DNA of 64,000 nt from Tritrichomonas foetus (GCA_001839685.1 MLAK01000552.1:1-64000); one strand, 5' to 3'. Positions 31,512 through 42,237 are shown, numbered from the stretch's first letter. The notes: a model not told the origin generated them from the sequence alone. Made by a program: numbers and translations.

Positions 31512-33099
31512 TCTATAGCTTATTTTGAATTATTATTTGTATATTGGCTAATGAAAGAATTAAATCATTCAGAAAAGGATTTTCAAACATTAATTCCAAA
31601 AAATTTTTCGAGTAATTCAATTAACTTGATGAAAAATTGGGAATTTCAATAAATTAATAAAAACTTTGGATATCAAATAAATATTGAAAAATAGATCATA
31701 TAAAACCTTTTGAGATGCAAAAATTTCGGGAAGGTAATATGTAAACTTTTTCTATTGTTATTATTTGTTGTCTTTAGAATTTTCAAAGGATCATCTGTTA
31801 AAAATTTCAATGAATTTAAATGATAATACAAAATATTTTACATCAGTAAATTACTATTCAAAACTGAATCGTTATAAACGTTCTCCTGATTAATTTGATT
31901 CCACAAAGGTCAAATTTTGTTCAAAATTTTCAAATTTGTTGTTTCCGTATATCTTTTGACTTTTTTGTTTTTTAACACTTTATAACGAAATATTTAGTTA
32001 TAAACAAGATATCTTGTATCTTAAGAAATAAAATAAAGTTAAATTTAAATTAAAACTAAACTGCCCACCAACTCTCAAAATCAGTGATGTGACAGAATTT
32101 TTTGAAGTAATCACCAAAATTCATCGATTAAATGAATAAAGTCAATGTACCAAATAATTGGTTGTTTTCTACAATCACTTAATGCCATGTGATAAGGCTT
32201 TACAGTCTGTATGCATTTGCATAGATGAGAATTCGAAAAACAGAAAAAGGTAATGAAATAATACGATAAAATCGTGCAGTAAGCTTTATCAATGATCTCA
32301 TGATATTGTTTGAATATAAGTTCTATTGAATTACTTTTGAAATAATTGATTTACATCACAGACATTTTTATCTAATTATATCCAAAAAAGTTTTGTTGGT
32401 CAAACGATTTTTCTCATAAAAAGAAAATGAGTCGAAAAATAAGTTTGATTTTATCAACAAATGATTTATATTTGAGATTTATGTTTATAAGCATAAGTTT
32501 TGACATGTTTTCTGGATAAATGGAATCTTGCAAAAAATCATTTGGAAAGATTCTTGAGTCGGTTTTCAAGATTAGATTTATTTGAGTTGTTTCTTCTTTT
32601 CTCCTCTATTCAATATTTTAATCCAATTCTTATCATATGTGATCTTTGCTTTTTGGTATATCTTCATGTAAATGAACATATGATTGATGTGAACTATTAT
32701 TTCTTTTAAAATCATGTTTTGCTTCGAAACGAACAATAAGTAGAATGAACAGAATCACATTTTCACCTTTTTTCCTTAGTTTATCTAAGAAACGTTTCTT
32801 ATTTTAGTCGACCATTTTTAGGAAAACTTTTTATTATTCCTTAAATGATTGAAATTTGATAATTTTCTCATGTGAATCTGCACAATCACATTCATCATAA
32901 GTTAAATGATTGATAGAACGATTTCAAAACTGAGGAAAGGCAGAAGATAATGTTTCATTGAGAAAGATATTTAATTACCGAGGAAACTTCGTTCATTTCT
33001 GAGTGACAATTTTTTGGGCGCCTTTCATTATAAAATAAATATCTCAAAATTGATCAATAGCCTTTTTCAAAGCATTCAAAATTTTGATAGATTGTATTA
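31512..33099. other. AT-rich spacer
   Basis: 1.6 kb without a supported gene. Frames present are short and start at non-ATG codons. No repeat stands out. Confidence 0.5.
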
Positions 33100-34737
33100 A
33101 TGTTATCAATCACAAAGATACTAGATTCATTACTTGACGATAACTTAGATGATTTCATCAAACTAACAGGTGGGTTGGACCTTTCAGGTGTATTTGATGT
33201 AAGTTCCAATAATTCATTTAAATATCCGGAAGAATTAAACTGTGATCCTTCGTATCTAATGGTTGCATCATATTTTGGTGCAGAAAAGATTGCTAATTAC
33301 CTCCTTGAAACTGTTGGAAGTATCAATCATTTTGGGAAAAATTCTTATCCCTATACAATTACGCATTTTTCATGTGCTGGAGGAAATTTAAACATTATTC
33401 GAAAATTATATAATTTAGGTGTTGACTTCAGTATAAATACGTATTCGTTCGGTTCATTTGCCTCTAGAGAAAAATGTGAGCCACTTTATTGGGCTTTTCA
33501 ATTCGATCATATTGATGTTATAAAATATTTAACATTACATGGCGTTTCGATAAAAGCTATTCAATTAAGGCCTATTTTTCAAAATGGATATTTACATATG
33601 ATGGAATTGATTGATAACAGAATACTTTCTCGGGAATTTTTTGCAGAATATCTTCTTACAGCAAGTGAATATGGGCAATCCAACATATTAGACCATATTT
33701 TGGGAAATCTGGAAATATATGATCCTTGTCAATCTGTTTTTCGACGGAAGAGTATATTTAGCCTCCTCCTTGATCGTGCTATTTACTCTGGATCATTAGA
33801 TTCAGTTAAATCTTTACATCATTTTTATTCACAAGTTCTATCTCAAGAGAAAATGAATTTGCTTTTTAGGAATGAGTTGTGGAATTCCGCTGAAACTCTA
33901 TTTTTTGACATTGTTGATTATCTTATTAAGATTCACATAAATGATTTTGACATTCTTGAAAATAATTTAATCACATCAGCTATCCAATGTGATAATACAC
34001 CATTGATGAGCCATGTGCTTAATTCTCATCAATCTATTCGCGAAAAGTTAAATGACAAATTTTTTCGTCATTTATTAGTAGGGATACCATTTTTATCATT
34101 CGAAATGTTCAAATTATTTCCCTCAAATATGAATAAAGAACCAATAGACTTTTCGTATGAAATTATAAAAAATGTAATTGATTCAAATAATTTAGAATTA
34201 TTAAAAGAGATTAGAACTTATGGAATATCGTTTGAAACAATCACAAATAAAGATATGAATAAATCTAATAGCTTTGAATTTTTAGAATTTCTAGACCTAA
34301 ATGGTGCAAATTTCGAGTTTTCCCCTGACAATGAATCTGTCATTTCTGTTTTAAGTCATGGCACAACTTGTAATGTAGAATGGATATCATCACACTGCAA
34401 ACTGTCGAATGAACATGTTAAGAGATCACAATGTTTACATCATGATAGCAACTTAAAGAAACCGAAGTTTGTTCATTTTATTTTCGATAATGTTGATGAT
34501 CTTGACTTATCTTGCAATCCTTATATTCTTGAAAAAATGATTCTACATCCTAATAGTTTATATTCATTTGATGATATAGTTAAAACTTTGGACAAAAAAG
34601 CACCAATTTCTGATAAAATAATTAATTTCTTGTTACGTTGTCAAAATCAAAACTATGTTCGAGCAATGGTTCGTATGATATCCAAAAGGAATTCGTCATT
34701 CCCAATTCATTTATTTTCTTTTCTATTTAGTACATAA
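33100..34737 (+). CDS. Divergent ankyrin-type (DUF3447-like) protein
   Basis: 545 aa, built of degenerate ankyrin-like helix pairs. Examples are YLMVASYFGAEKIANYLLE, THFSCAGGNLNIIRKLYNLG and PLYWAFQFDHIDVIKYLTLHG in the N-terminal 150 residues, with weaker repeats to the end. Such proteins form one of the largest families in trichomonad genomes. They are presumed intracellular interaction modules, but their partners are unknown. There is no signal peptide or membrane helix. The ATG at 33100 lies a few codons before the first helix. The family name is from pattern recognition. Confidence 0.75.
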   Translation: MLSITKILDSLLDDNLDDFIKLTGGLDLSGVFDVSSNNSFKYPEELNCDPSYLMVASYFGAEKIANYLLETVGSINHFGKNSYPYTITHFSCAGGNLNIIRKLYNLGVDFSINTYSFGSFASREKCEPLYWAFQFDHIDVIKYLTLHGVSIKAIQLRPIFQNGYLHMMELIDNRILSREFFAEYLLTASEYGQSNILDHILGNLEIYDPCQSVFRRKSIFSLLLDRAIYSGSLDSVKSLHHFYSQVLSQEKMNLLFRNELWNSAETLFFDIVDYLIKIHINDFDILENNLITSAIQCDNTPLMSHVLNSHQSIREKLNDKFFRHLLVGIPFLSFEMFKLFPSNMNKEPIDFSYEIIKNVIDSNNLELLKEIRTYGISFETITNKDMNKSNSFEFLEFLDLNGANFEFSPDNESVISVLSHGTTCNVEWISSHCKLSNEHVKRSQCLHHDSNLKKPKFVHFIFDNVDDLDLSCNPYILEKMILHPNSLYSFDDIVKTLDKKAPISDKIINFLLRCQNQNYVRAMVRMISKRNSSFPIHLFSFLFST

Positions 34738-35413
34738 TATGTCAAATCTTAATATGATATTTTAATGTAACAATCGTATTTGGTTGAAAAATCAGGTTTC
34801 TTGATTTTACATCATAAAGTACCTATCTCGACATCAAGCTAGAATTCAGCATGTTTTCATAACGAAAATGTTTTCAACAAGTCTATTTGTTTCTTTTTTT
34901 GGAGTAAAATAAAACGTTATTTATCTTAATTGGTTTCGATTGATATCAAAGATCATCTGAAATTAATCCATTTAGATTACTAGCATTAAATAAATCCCAT
35001 AGTTTGAGTTGCTATTTTCTACCAGCTTGAAAATAGCTTTCATTTACAATTAAACAACGCTTAAGAAGAAGAAAAGAACCAGCAAAACATATTTTCAATA
35101 CAGATAACAACGACACGAACTATTACATATTTTTCAGTCGAGATGAACTAAGTTTTATTTCTAGAAAGATGCAAAAACTTGTCATTCAAATGTTTATGAT
35201 AACACTTGGATTCAGAATGATTTGATTTCAAAACAACACATAGCTGATAAACTTTTATTAAACTCAAGATCTATTAAAGTAAAAAATAAAAAATCGGAAA
35301 ACATTCAATATATAATCCAAAGATATTATTATTTAAAATAAAATGAAATTTTTCCTTTTTTTCATGCTACACAACTCGTAAAGAAAAGTACAAATATCAA
35401 TAAAAGTAATAGA
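34738..35413. other. Spacer between convergent genes
   Basis: No gene seen in 676 bases of AT-rich sequence. Genes converge on it from both sides. Confidence 0.55.
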
Positions 35414-35860
35414 TTATTCAGTTTTGATGCTGCCACTCATGATATTGCTTACATCGCCGGCAAGCTTTACTCTGATTCTGCGGAGAGTATCGAGTGGATT
35501 GGCTTCATCAAATTCGATTCGACTAGGTGGTGGTAAGTTGTAAAGTTGTTGATCTTTCTCTATGGCAGCATTCAAAGCATCAACGCATTTCTGGTAGCTT
35601 TCGGCTGGCAAATAATCTTTGATTTCATTCAGTTCGAGAAGTCTTTCTTGATTACGTTGTGAGATTGTGGAATTAACTTCAAACGTGGCTTGGAGAACCT
35701 TATTTACTTTATCTCCAATATCAACCATCTCTTGTTTGAGTTGAGGGAAGGCGCCTTCTTCCTCTTCTTCTTGGGTTGCTTGTGGTTCTGGATTTTCTAG
35801 TTCTGGTTCTGGTTCCGGTTCTGGTTCGTCAAGGAGTGATAAATGTTCTTCTTCTTCCAT
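35414..35860 (-). CDS. Small acidic protein, unknown function
   Basis: 148 aa. The N-terminal third is an acidic Glu/Pro repeat (PEPEPEPELENPEP, then EEEEEG). A helical, coiled-coil-prone segment follows (about 40-110; VDIGDKVNKVLQATF, LLELNEIKDYL), ending in a charged tail (GSIKTE). No family was recognised. It is transcribed divergently from the gene at 36089, and the two share a 228-base promoter region with repeated CGTTTA. The start ATG at 35860 is clear. Confidence 0.7.
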   Translation of the reverse strand: MEEEEHLSLLDEPEPEPEPELENPEPQATQEEEEEGAFPQLKQEMVDIGDKVNKVLQATFEVNSTISQRNQERLLELNEIKDYLPAESYQKCVDALNAAIEKDQQLYNLPPPSRIEFDEANPLDTLRRIRVKLAGDVSNIMSGSIKTE

Positions 35861-36088
35861 TTTTATCTTGAATATTTTCTATATCAAATTCACCTTTAAT
35901 TTAACCAGTTTACACTTTATGTAAATATCACAAACCTTTTTTAACGTTCCATGTTAGCATGACCGTTTACAGGTGGACGTTTATTAGCGAACGTTTATTA
36001 CACCATATGATTGGCGAACGTTTACGATCTGGCAAAAAATCTCCTCCTTTTTCTACTTTTTTTTAGTTGCGCTATTCCGAACACAAAA
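35861..36088. promoter_or_regulatory. Divergent promoter with CGTTTA repeats
   Basis: Four copies of CGTTTA in one orientation lie at about 35964-35969, 35978-35983, 35992-35997 and 36019-36024. The spacings are 14, 14 and 27 bases. TTAACGTT is at about 35942. The reverse complement, TAAACG, overlaps the AACG core of Myb-type elements described in Trichomonas vaginalis. The cluster may bind a Myb-like factor for one or both flanking genes. Confidence 0.5.
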
Positions 36089-37411
36089 ATGTCCTTTCAA
36101 TGTAACGCTGGAGAGTTTTGTCATTCTTTTGATGATTTCAAAGACAAAGTCAGCACGAGTCCATTGTTAACGAGCGACCTTTATCACGAAAATAAATATA
36201 TCGCAGTTATCGCCTTAGCTATTTGCAAATGGAAAGATGTGGTTGGTTCATTTGGAAAAGAAATTTCTCTTAAAAATGTCGATTACGGTGTACGTTTCCT
36301 CAATATTTATAATGAATGTCAAGATTTAACGCAAGCCACTTTTTATAGCTATTTTGAGATTAGAATTAACGAAGTCTTCTCAAAAATCAAGGAAACGTAT
36401 CACGAAGTCCAAATGAAAATTCACTCAAATTTGAAGAATGGATTAACCGCTTTAGCAAATTCTTTCAATCGAAATACACCAATTCCTCAACCAGATATCG
36501 CTCTTAGTAACAGAATCGAAGACTTGTACATTGTTGTGATATCAAATATTCTGCCACAATTAGAAAACCTCCAAAAAATTATTCATGAAGCGGACTTGGA
36601 CTATAGGCTAGAGCACATCAATACCAAAGATATGGATATGAGCAAATTTGTTAATAATCCTGCTCAAATGTATTCATTAATCATCCAAGCAACTCGTCAC
36701 AAGGAAGAAAAAAAGTTGCCACCCCCATTACATCTATCCGAAAGCTTGAGGCAAAAATTAGATGATATAGTTGATAATGAAAAAACAATACTTTTTGAAA
36801 ATTTGAAATCTGAATTTGACATTCATATTTTACCGATTCTCACAAAGATCGACTTTTTCTTACAATGCACGTGGATGACATCTGTGATATCTGCTGTTAT
36901 GGCCCATCCTCCAACAAGCATATTCAAATCGACTTATCTTCCACCAGATACATTCCAAAACTTAGAGGATGATGATGTCTTTGATCAAATTATCGATGAT
37001 ATGGGAAAAAGTCGAGTAACTGCTGTAAACACATCTGCAAGAATTTTAATTAACTGGAGGGCTAATTTGCACAATAGATGCGAAGAAGGATTAAAAAAGT
37101 TATCAATAATTGATGGCGACATTATTGATCTCCTCGAAGAAAAGCAAGCTGAAGAAAATGAAATAAATAACGAATTGAAATACCAATTTTCCAATGAATT
37201 TTCAATCTTTAGCGAAATGACAATGCCTGAAGTCAAACTGTACATTAATGCACTTCAAAACTACTTCGAAAATTCACATTACGGAAATGATGATGAAGGA
37301 GTTGATGCTTTACTTGGTGAAGAAGAGGAAGAAGAGGAGGAGGAAGGTGAAGAAGAAGAGGGAGAAGAAGACAACGGAGAGAACAATGATGGAGAAGAAG
37401 AAGAAAATTAG
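36089..37411 (+). CDS. Unknown helical protein with acidic tail
   Basis: 440 aa, family not recognised. Predicted mainly alpha-helical, with Leu/Ile-rich amphipathic stretches (for example RIEDLYIVVISNILPQLENL and INWRANLHNRCEEGLKKL). The last 35 residues are almost entirely Glu/Gly/Asn (EEEEEEEEGEEEEGEEDNGE). Such tails occur on chaperones and chromatin or ribosome-associated proteins, but that is no assignment. The open frame extends upstream to a TTG at 36011, which would add a hydrophobic leader. I prefer the ATG at 36089 because the upstream part overlaps the CGTTTA promoter cluster. If a non-ATG start were used, a membrane leader would exist. Confidence 0.75.
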   Translation: MSFQCNAGEFCHSFDDFKDKVSTSPLLTSDLYHENKYIAVIALAICKWKDVVGSFGKEISLKNVDYGVRFLNIYNECQDLTQATFYSYFEIRINEVFSKIKETYHEVQMKIHSNLKNGLTALANSFNRNTPIPQPDIALSNRIEDLYIVVISNILPQLENLQKIIHEADLDYRLEHINTKDMDMSKFVNNPAQMYSLIIQATRHKEEKKLPPPLHLSESLRQKLDDIVDNEKTILFENLKSEFDIHILPILTKIDFFLQCTWMTSVISAVMAHPPTSIFKSTYLPPDTFQNLEDDDVFDQIIDDMGKSRVTAVNTSARILINWRANLHNRCEEGLKKLSIIDGDIIDLLEEKQAEENEINNELKYQFSNEFSIFSEMTMPEVKLYINALQNYFENSHYGNDDEGVDALLGEEEEEEEEEGEEEEGEEDNGENNDGEEEEN

Positions 37412-37737
37412 ATTTTTGATTAGTATTATTTGTCATTAAATATTTGTTTATAGTGTTTTTATTTTTATTTTCTTTTCATGATCTCGAATAACAACATATT
37501 AACTTAGATAAAATGGCATTAATAATATCACTAGATATATTGATGTAATAGTAATAATACATCAGATTATCATTGATGGAAAGATGAAATATGATGCGGG
37601 AAAAAAAATTCAATAAAGCATGGAAATAAAATAAAAAATAAGATTACTGAAGGGTTTTAATTTCAATTTAGGCGATTCTTTAAAAATATATGCTGATATT
37701 CGAAATGCAAAATTATTCAAAAGATTCAAAGTTTATT
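37412..37737. other. Spacer between convergent genes
   Basis: No gene seen. AT-rich 3' regions of the acidic-tail gene and the V-ATPase G gene. Confidence 0.55.
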
Positions 37738-38055
37738 CTATAAATCAACGTTAAGAACTGTTTTAACGAGTAAATCAGATACTTCAGTAAGTTTTCCATC
37801 TAAATCTGCTTTGAAGTTTTTCAAATCTTTGTCTGTTTGTTTTTCCATCTCTTTTGTTTTATGCCTGATATCTTTTTGAACTTGTTTTTCGAGATCTTTT
37901 AATTTTTTCTCGTTGGTTTTACGAAAATCTTCGATTTCTTTTTTCGCTTGCTCGTTTGCTTCGCGCATTAGTTTGTCTCTATCAGCACGGGCTTTTTGGA
38001 TCGTTTGTTGGGCTTGGTGCTCTGCTTCGAGTAGTGTTTGGACGTCTTTATCCAT
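37738..38055 (-). CDS. V-type ATPase subunit G
   Basis: 105 aa, close to the usual length of the family (about 110-118). It is a single long helix with the typical start LLEAEHQAQQTIQKARADRD followed by MREANEQAKKEIEDFR. This matches the QAE...A...ARK...AK.EA..EIE.yR pattern of V-ATPase subunit G (Vma10). With subunit E it forms the peripheral stalk that links V1 to Vo and acidifies lysosome-like vacuoles. The C-terminal half is Lys/Glu-rich coiled coil. It is divergently arranged with the TBL1-like gene, with 313 bases between them. A TATCGTC motif (minus strand, 38068-38074) resembles a Trichomonas Myb site. Confidence 0.88.
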   Translation of the reverse strand: MDKDVQTLLEAEHQAQQTIQKARADRDKLMREANEQAKKEIEDFRKTNEKKLKDLEKQVQKDIRHKTKEMEKQTDKDLKNFKADLDGKLTEVSDLLVKTVLNVDL

Positions 38056-38368
38056 TCCGAACTGAGAGACGATAGGAGCGGTTTCATAGAAAATTCATCG
38101 TCTCTAGAATAAAATATTTAAGCAGTGTAAAACTATTTTTAATATATTATTCATATTATAGAATTACATTAAAAGATATATAATACAAAATTTATCAATT
38201 GATATCAGTAATTATCAAGATACTCTTATATTAATTATTTGAGAAGATATTCAATTTCATCTTTTTCAAATAAAAGTGACATGAAGAGAAAGATTCAAAT
38301 CATCTCATAGAATAATGAAATGTGAACTAAAAAAAGTTTAATTTTTCATTTATCCAATCATTTAAATT
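38056..38368. promoter_or_regulatory. Divergent promoter, V-ATPase G / TBL1-like
   Basis: 313 bases between two divergent starts. It includes TATCGTC on the minus strand at 38068-38074, which resembles the Trichomonas MRE-2r Myb element and lies 13 bases upstream of the V-ATPase ATG. It also includes an Inr-like TCATTT at 38358-38363 for the plus-strand gene. Confidence 0.45.
38358..38363 (+). promoter_or_regulatory. Inr-like TCATTT
   Basis: TCA(+1)TTT with the +1 A at 38360, nine bases before the ATG at 38369. It closely matches the trichomonad initiator in sequence and spacing. Confidence 0.6.
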
Positions 38369-39766
38369 ATGATTTCAAGCGACGAAATAAACTTCCTTGT
38401 TATGCGATATTTCAAAGAATGTGGTTTTGATCATTCCCGCTATACGTTTGAAGCAGAATCACCAATCGATCTCTCCAATTTTAATGGTGCACAAATTCCG
38501 CCTGGCGCCCTCATCACGCTTTTACAAAAGGGGCTGCTGTATATCCAGTTGGAAAAAGAAATCAATTCCGCAAACAAAGGTGGCCAATCGTTCAATTCCC
38601 AATTAACCTTACTTGATGCCGCTCTCCGCGAAGGCTCGGCTCTTCCGCAGAAACAAGATAAAACACCAGAACCACCAAGCGACTCTCCGTCAATACAGCT
38701 CGACCCTTCAAATTCGATATTACTCGCCGAACATTCCAAAGATGTACTTTGTTGCTCATGGTCGCTCGACGGCCGCTTTCTGGCAACAGGATCCAGCGAT
38801 AATACGGCTATCATTTGGGACATGTCTAACCCTGCGTCAGTTTCTCATTGCATATTGCAACATAGCAAAGTTTCAGGCGGAACAGGCCAATTGGTACAAC
38901 ATCAAGTCAGCTCGTTGGATTGGTCACAACCAGATGGAGCCACCCCCCATGGATTTTTAATAACCGGCTGTTCAGATGGAACAACACATGTGTGGGACGC
39001 ATCAGGCGCTCTCATTCAAGAGGTAGTAAATGGCCAAGGCGCGATACATGTTGTTCGATTTGATCCGACCGGCCAAAAATACGTTTGCGGGTCAGCCGAC
39101 TCAAACGTTATCATTGCCACGACTGAAACAGGTGAAGTCATCAAATCTGTCAATGTCAAGCATGGTCCAGTTTTGGATGCTTCATGGTGCAACGAAGGAT
39201 GCTTTGCCGTTGGATGTGATGATGGCTTTATTGTGAAGTTTGATGCTGCAGTCAATGATGGTGAACCAATCTTCATGCCTGGTCATACAGCAACTGTTAA
39301 TGGTCTCGCCTGGAGTCAAAATGGTGAATTTTTGGCCTCGTGTAGTGATGATAAAACAATACGCTTATGGCGTGATACTGAATCAACAATATTAAAGGGA
39401 CACACAAATCCTGTATATACTGTTCGTTGGAGTGTAAATGATGTTCTTGCTTCTGCATCGTTCGATAATACTGTGAGACTGTGGGACCCACAAAGTGGCC
39501 AATGCACTCATACACTCACTTCCCATTCCATGCCAATTTATTCATTATGCTTTTCACCTGATGGTGAATTTTTGGCTTCTGGAAGTGTGGATCAGTCGAT
39601 TAAGTTCTGGAAAGTATCTGATGGAACTTTAATGTGCACTTGCATTGGTTTACAGAATATTTTCGATCTACAGTGTGACAGAGAAGGTCAATACATATCG
39701 GCTTGCTTCGAAGGTGGAAATGTTGTTGCAATTCCACTTGCTAATTTGCCACTTCGTCAGGAATAG
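38369..39766 (+). CDS. TBL1/TBL1XR1-like LisH-WD40 protein
   Basis: 465 aa. The N-terminus (1-70) is a LisH/F-box-like region very close to animal TBL1: ISSDEINFLVMRYFKECGFD, a FEAES motif and PPGALITLLQKGLLYI. An eight-bladed WD40 propeller follows from about 115, with repeats such as FLATGSSDNTAIIWD, FLASCSDDKTIRLW, VLASASFDNTVRLWD and FLASGSVDQSIKFWK. TBL1 proteins (yeast Sif2) are core subunits of HDAC3/NCoR-SMRT-type co-repressor complexes. A conserved chromatin role is inferred; the partner deacetylase is not in this window. The start is supported by an Inr motif nine bases upstream. It sits two genes upstream of the GCN5-like acetyltransferase. Confidence 0.92.
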   Translation: MISSDEINFLVMRYFKECGFDHSRYTFEAESPIDLSNFNGAQIPPGALITLLQKGLLYIQLEKEINSANKGGQSFNSQLTLLDAALREGSALPQKQDKTPEPPSDSPSIQLDPSNSILLAEHSKDVLCCSWSLDGRFLATGSSDNTAIIWDMSNPASVSHCILQHSKVSGGTGQLVQHQVSSLDWSQPDGATPHGFLITGCSDGTTHVWDASGALIQEVVNGQGAIHVVRFDPTGQKYVCGSADSNVIIATTETGEVIKSVNVKHGPVLDASWCNEGCFAVGCDDGFIVKFDAAVNDGEPIFMPGHTATVNGLAWSQNGEFLASCSDDKTIRLWRDTESTILKGHTNPVYTVRWSVNDVLASASFDNTVRLWDPQSGQCTHTLTSHSMPIYSLCFSPDGEFLASGSVDQSIKFWKVSDGTLMCTCIGLQNIFDLQCDREGQYISACFEGGNVVAIPLANLPLRQE

Positions 39767-40143
39767 AAGAAGCAATCGATTTATAGATAGAAAAAAATGA
39801 GTGAAAAAAAATGTAGAAAGTAGAAAAAAAATATTAATACTTAGTAGTTTTTAATAGTTAGTTCAATTATTCATTGCATTATATAAAAAAAATATTTATT
39901 TCATTTTATGTTTGATCTTTCTTTTGGTGCTTTAAAATAAATTGATTTATTTAGTGAATGAATAATCATCATTAATGATTTCATGTTTGTACTTATTGGG
40001 CTAAATGATTTATATGATCAGTCAGTGATCGTCTTTCAACTTGTGAATAATTCTATTAAAAAAACAATAAGAATCATGTGTAATTTTTCTGACAACGATA
40101 CTGGGAGATACGAAACTTTTTCGAAATTAATCTAAAAAAATGA
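39767..40143. other. Spacer
   Basis: No gene seen. AT-rich, with several A-runs after the TBL1-like stop. Confidence 0.55.
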
Positions 40144-42237
40144 ATGAATTTCGGCCGTAATGATATATTATGTAGGAAACAGGGAGGTGAAAACTCTTGT
40201 GATGAAACCAATGAGATTGAAGATACTTACCAAATGATTACAGAGTGTTTACTTTCAGAAAGAATCACAGATCAAACTGAAGGTATGAAAATCCTTTTAT
40301 CTTTCATGGTAAAAGGTGAAAATGTATCTCGTTTCTTTCCAATTGTAGTTCAAGTGATTACCTCCGAAAATGAAGAGCTACGACATTTAGCATATGTTTA
40401 TCTCTCTCATCATACTGAATCTGATCCAGATTCAATGTTAATGTCAGTTAATACATTTCAAAGATCACTGACCGATAAAGAACCTGCTATACGAGCTTTA
40501 TCACTTAAGCTTTTATCATCAATTCGATCAACAGAAATCATTGAAATAGTGTTGAACGCAATACAGATTTCTGCAAGTGATGAATCCCCATATGTCCGAA
40601 AGGAAGCTGCACTTTCTCTTGTAAAGATATTTGAAGCTTCACCACATTTGCGAGATTCAATTATTCCATTGGTTCAAAAACTGCTAAAAGATCAATCAAT
40701 AATAACAATTAGTGGTGCTTTATTTGCAGTTTCCAGAATTTCACCAGATTGTGATGCATTAATTCACCCTATTTATAGAACATTGTGCAAAATATTAACA
40801 AAACTTGATCCATGGGGGCAATCAACAGCTTTACATATATTAACAAGATACGTCCGCAGGAATTTCATAATCACACCATCAAAACACAATTTTTTTATCG
40901 AAAATGAGGAGAACTTTGGACTAAATGATCCTGACCTTGACTTGCTTTTCCACAATGCAAGACCATTACTAAACTCGATTACCCCTTCAGTAACATTTGC
41001 AGCATGCTCTTTATTTTTTTATTGTACCAATTCATCTATGCACACAATTATTGTAAAACCGCTGATTAGACTTATATATGGTGATATGTCCACAACTTTT
41101 TCAGCTCTTCACGCCATTTCATCTTTTATTGCAGACAATCCAGAACCATTTATCCCTCATATAAGACACTTCTTCCTAAGTAATGAAGATATTATTCCTA
41201 TAAAGAAAATGAAACTCACAATTTTATCACAGCTTGTACGAAAATCAAACTTGGAGGTAATAATTCGCGAAATGTCTCAACATATTTATGATGATAATAA
41301 TGATATTTCAATGGTAGCTATCAATGCACTTGGAATGATTGCTACAACTCATGGAGAAAATGAATCACTTTGTATGAAAATAATTGTTCATCTTTTACAT
41401 TCCAAATCAGAAAGAGTTCTTTCTCAAACTATTAAGATGTTATGTAAACTTTTCAGACATTCTTTTCGAAACACAACATCTGAGAATAAAAGCTTTATTG
41501 GTGAAGATGAAGCAAAGAAAATTATCGAAGAGATGGCTTTAATATTCAATAAAATTATTAATATTGATACGAAAGTTGCATTAGTGAGTTTAATAAATGA
41601 CAAATGCGATATTATTCCTCATCATTCTCATGAAGTTCTGAGGCAACTCGCACTAACATTTTCAAATCAGAATATTTTAGTGAAATATCAAGCAGTATTA
41701 TTAGCCGCAAAACTATATTCCAACAAACAACTTATCATAGAAGATTTAACAAGATATGTCCTCACACTAGGTTTTTATGACAACAATATTGATCTTCGCG
41801 ATTGGTCTAGACTTTTACATTCATTAATAGCAGCACCAACACAAAATGAAGAGATTTTATCATATAGAAAACTTGCAACGAAATTTATGTTTCCTGAGAA
41901 ACCAGATGTTGTTTGGGAAGAAAGAATAATTAAAGCATCTGAAGTTGAAGCTGGCTCATTTAGTTCCATTTTTGGTTTCACAAAAACTCATTCATCTCAA
42001 GTTGTTGCTTGGTGTGATCCATTAAAACAGCCTAAATCCTCTCTTCGAGATGAAAGTAGTCTTGGATGGGTCGACGACCAAGGAGATATTGATAGTGATT
42101 TAGAGTTGTTTTTCGAAGCTACAAAAAATGAATTGGATTCCTCAGATATCGTGATTATTGATCAACATGAAAATGAAGATATAACAAGCCAAATTGAAAC
42201 AGTGAATTCTGATGACATTAATTCTTACTTTGACTAA
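40144..42237 (+). CDS. AP complex beta adaptin, probably AP-3 beta
   Basis: 697 aa. The adaptin trunk of alpha-helical (HEAT/ARM) repeats covers roughly 35-560, with LRHLAYVYLSHH, SPYVRKEAALSLVKI and LDPWGQSTALHILTRYVRRNF. The last, a 'WGQ..L...Y.R..F' pattern, is typical of beta adaptins and particularly of AP-3 beta. The C-terminal part (from about 600) is shorter and acidic, with VAWCDPLKQPKSS and a Glu/Asp tail. It shows no appendage (ear) domain that I recognise. AP-3 sorts cargo from endosomes to lysosome-like compartments. Choosing AP-3 over AP-1/2/4 is inference. The first ATG (40140) is out of frame; the start is at 40144. Confidence 0.8.
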   Translation: MNFGRNDILCRKQGGENSCDETNEIEDTYQMITECLLSERITDQTEGMKILLSFMVKGENVSRFFPIVVQVITSENEELRHLAYVYLSHHTESDPDSMLMSVNTFQRSLTDKEPAIRALSLKLLSSIRSTEIIEIVLNAIQISASDESPYVRKEAALSLVKIFEASPHLRDSIIPLVQKLLKDQSIITISGALFAVSRISPDCDALIHPIYRTLCKILTKLDPWGQSTALHILTRYVRRNFIITPSKHNFFIENEENFGLNDPDLDLLFHNARPLLNSITPSVTFAACSLFFYCTNSSMHTIIVKPLIRLIYGDMSTTFSALHAISSFIADNPEPFIPHIRHFFLSNEDIIPIKKMKLTILSQLVRKSNLEVIIREMSQHIYDDNNDISMVAINALGMIATTHGENESLCMKIIVHLLHSKSERVLSQTIKMLCKLFRHSFRNTTSENKSFIGEDEAKKIIEEMALIFNKIINIDTKVALVSLINDKCDIIPHHSHEVLRQLALTFSNQNILVKYQAVLLAAKLYSNKQLIIEDLTRYVLTLGFYDNNIDLRDWSRLLHSLIAAPTQNEEILSYRKLATKFMFPEKPDVVWEERIIKASEVEAGSFSSIFGFTKTHSSQVVAWCDPLKQPKSSLRDESSLGWVDDQGDIDSDLELFFEATKNELDSSDIVIIDQHENEDITSQIETVNSDDINSYFD

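Noticed and set aside
32500..32709. 69-codon frame in the spacer
   Set aside because: It starts at TTG and is low-complexity hydrophobic, with no support.
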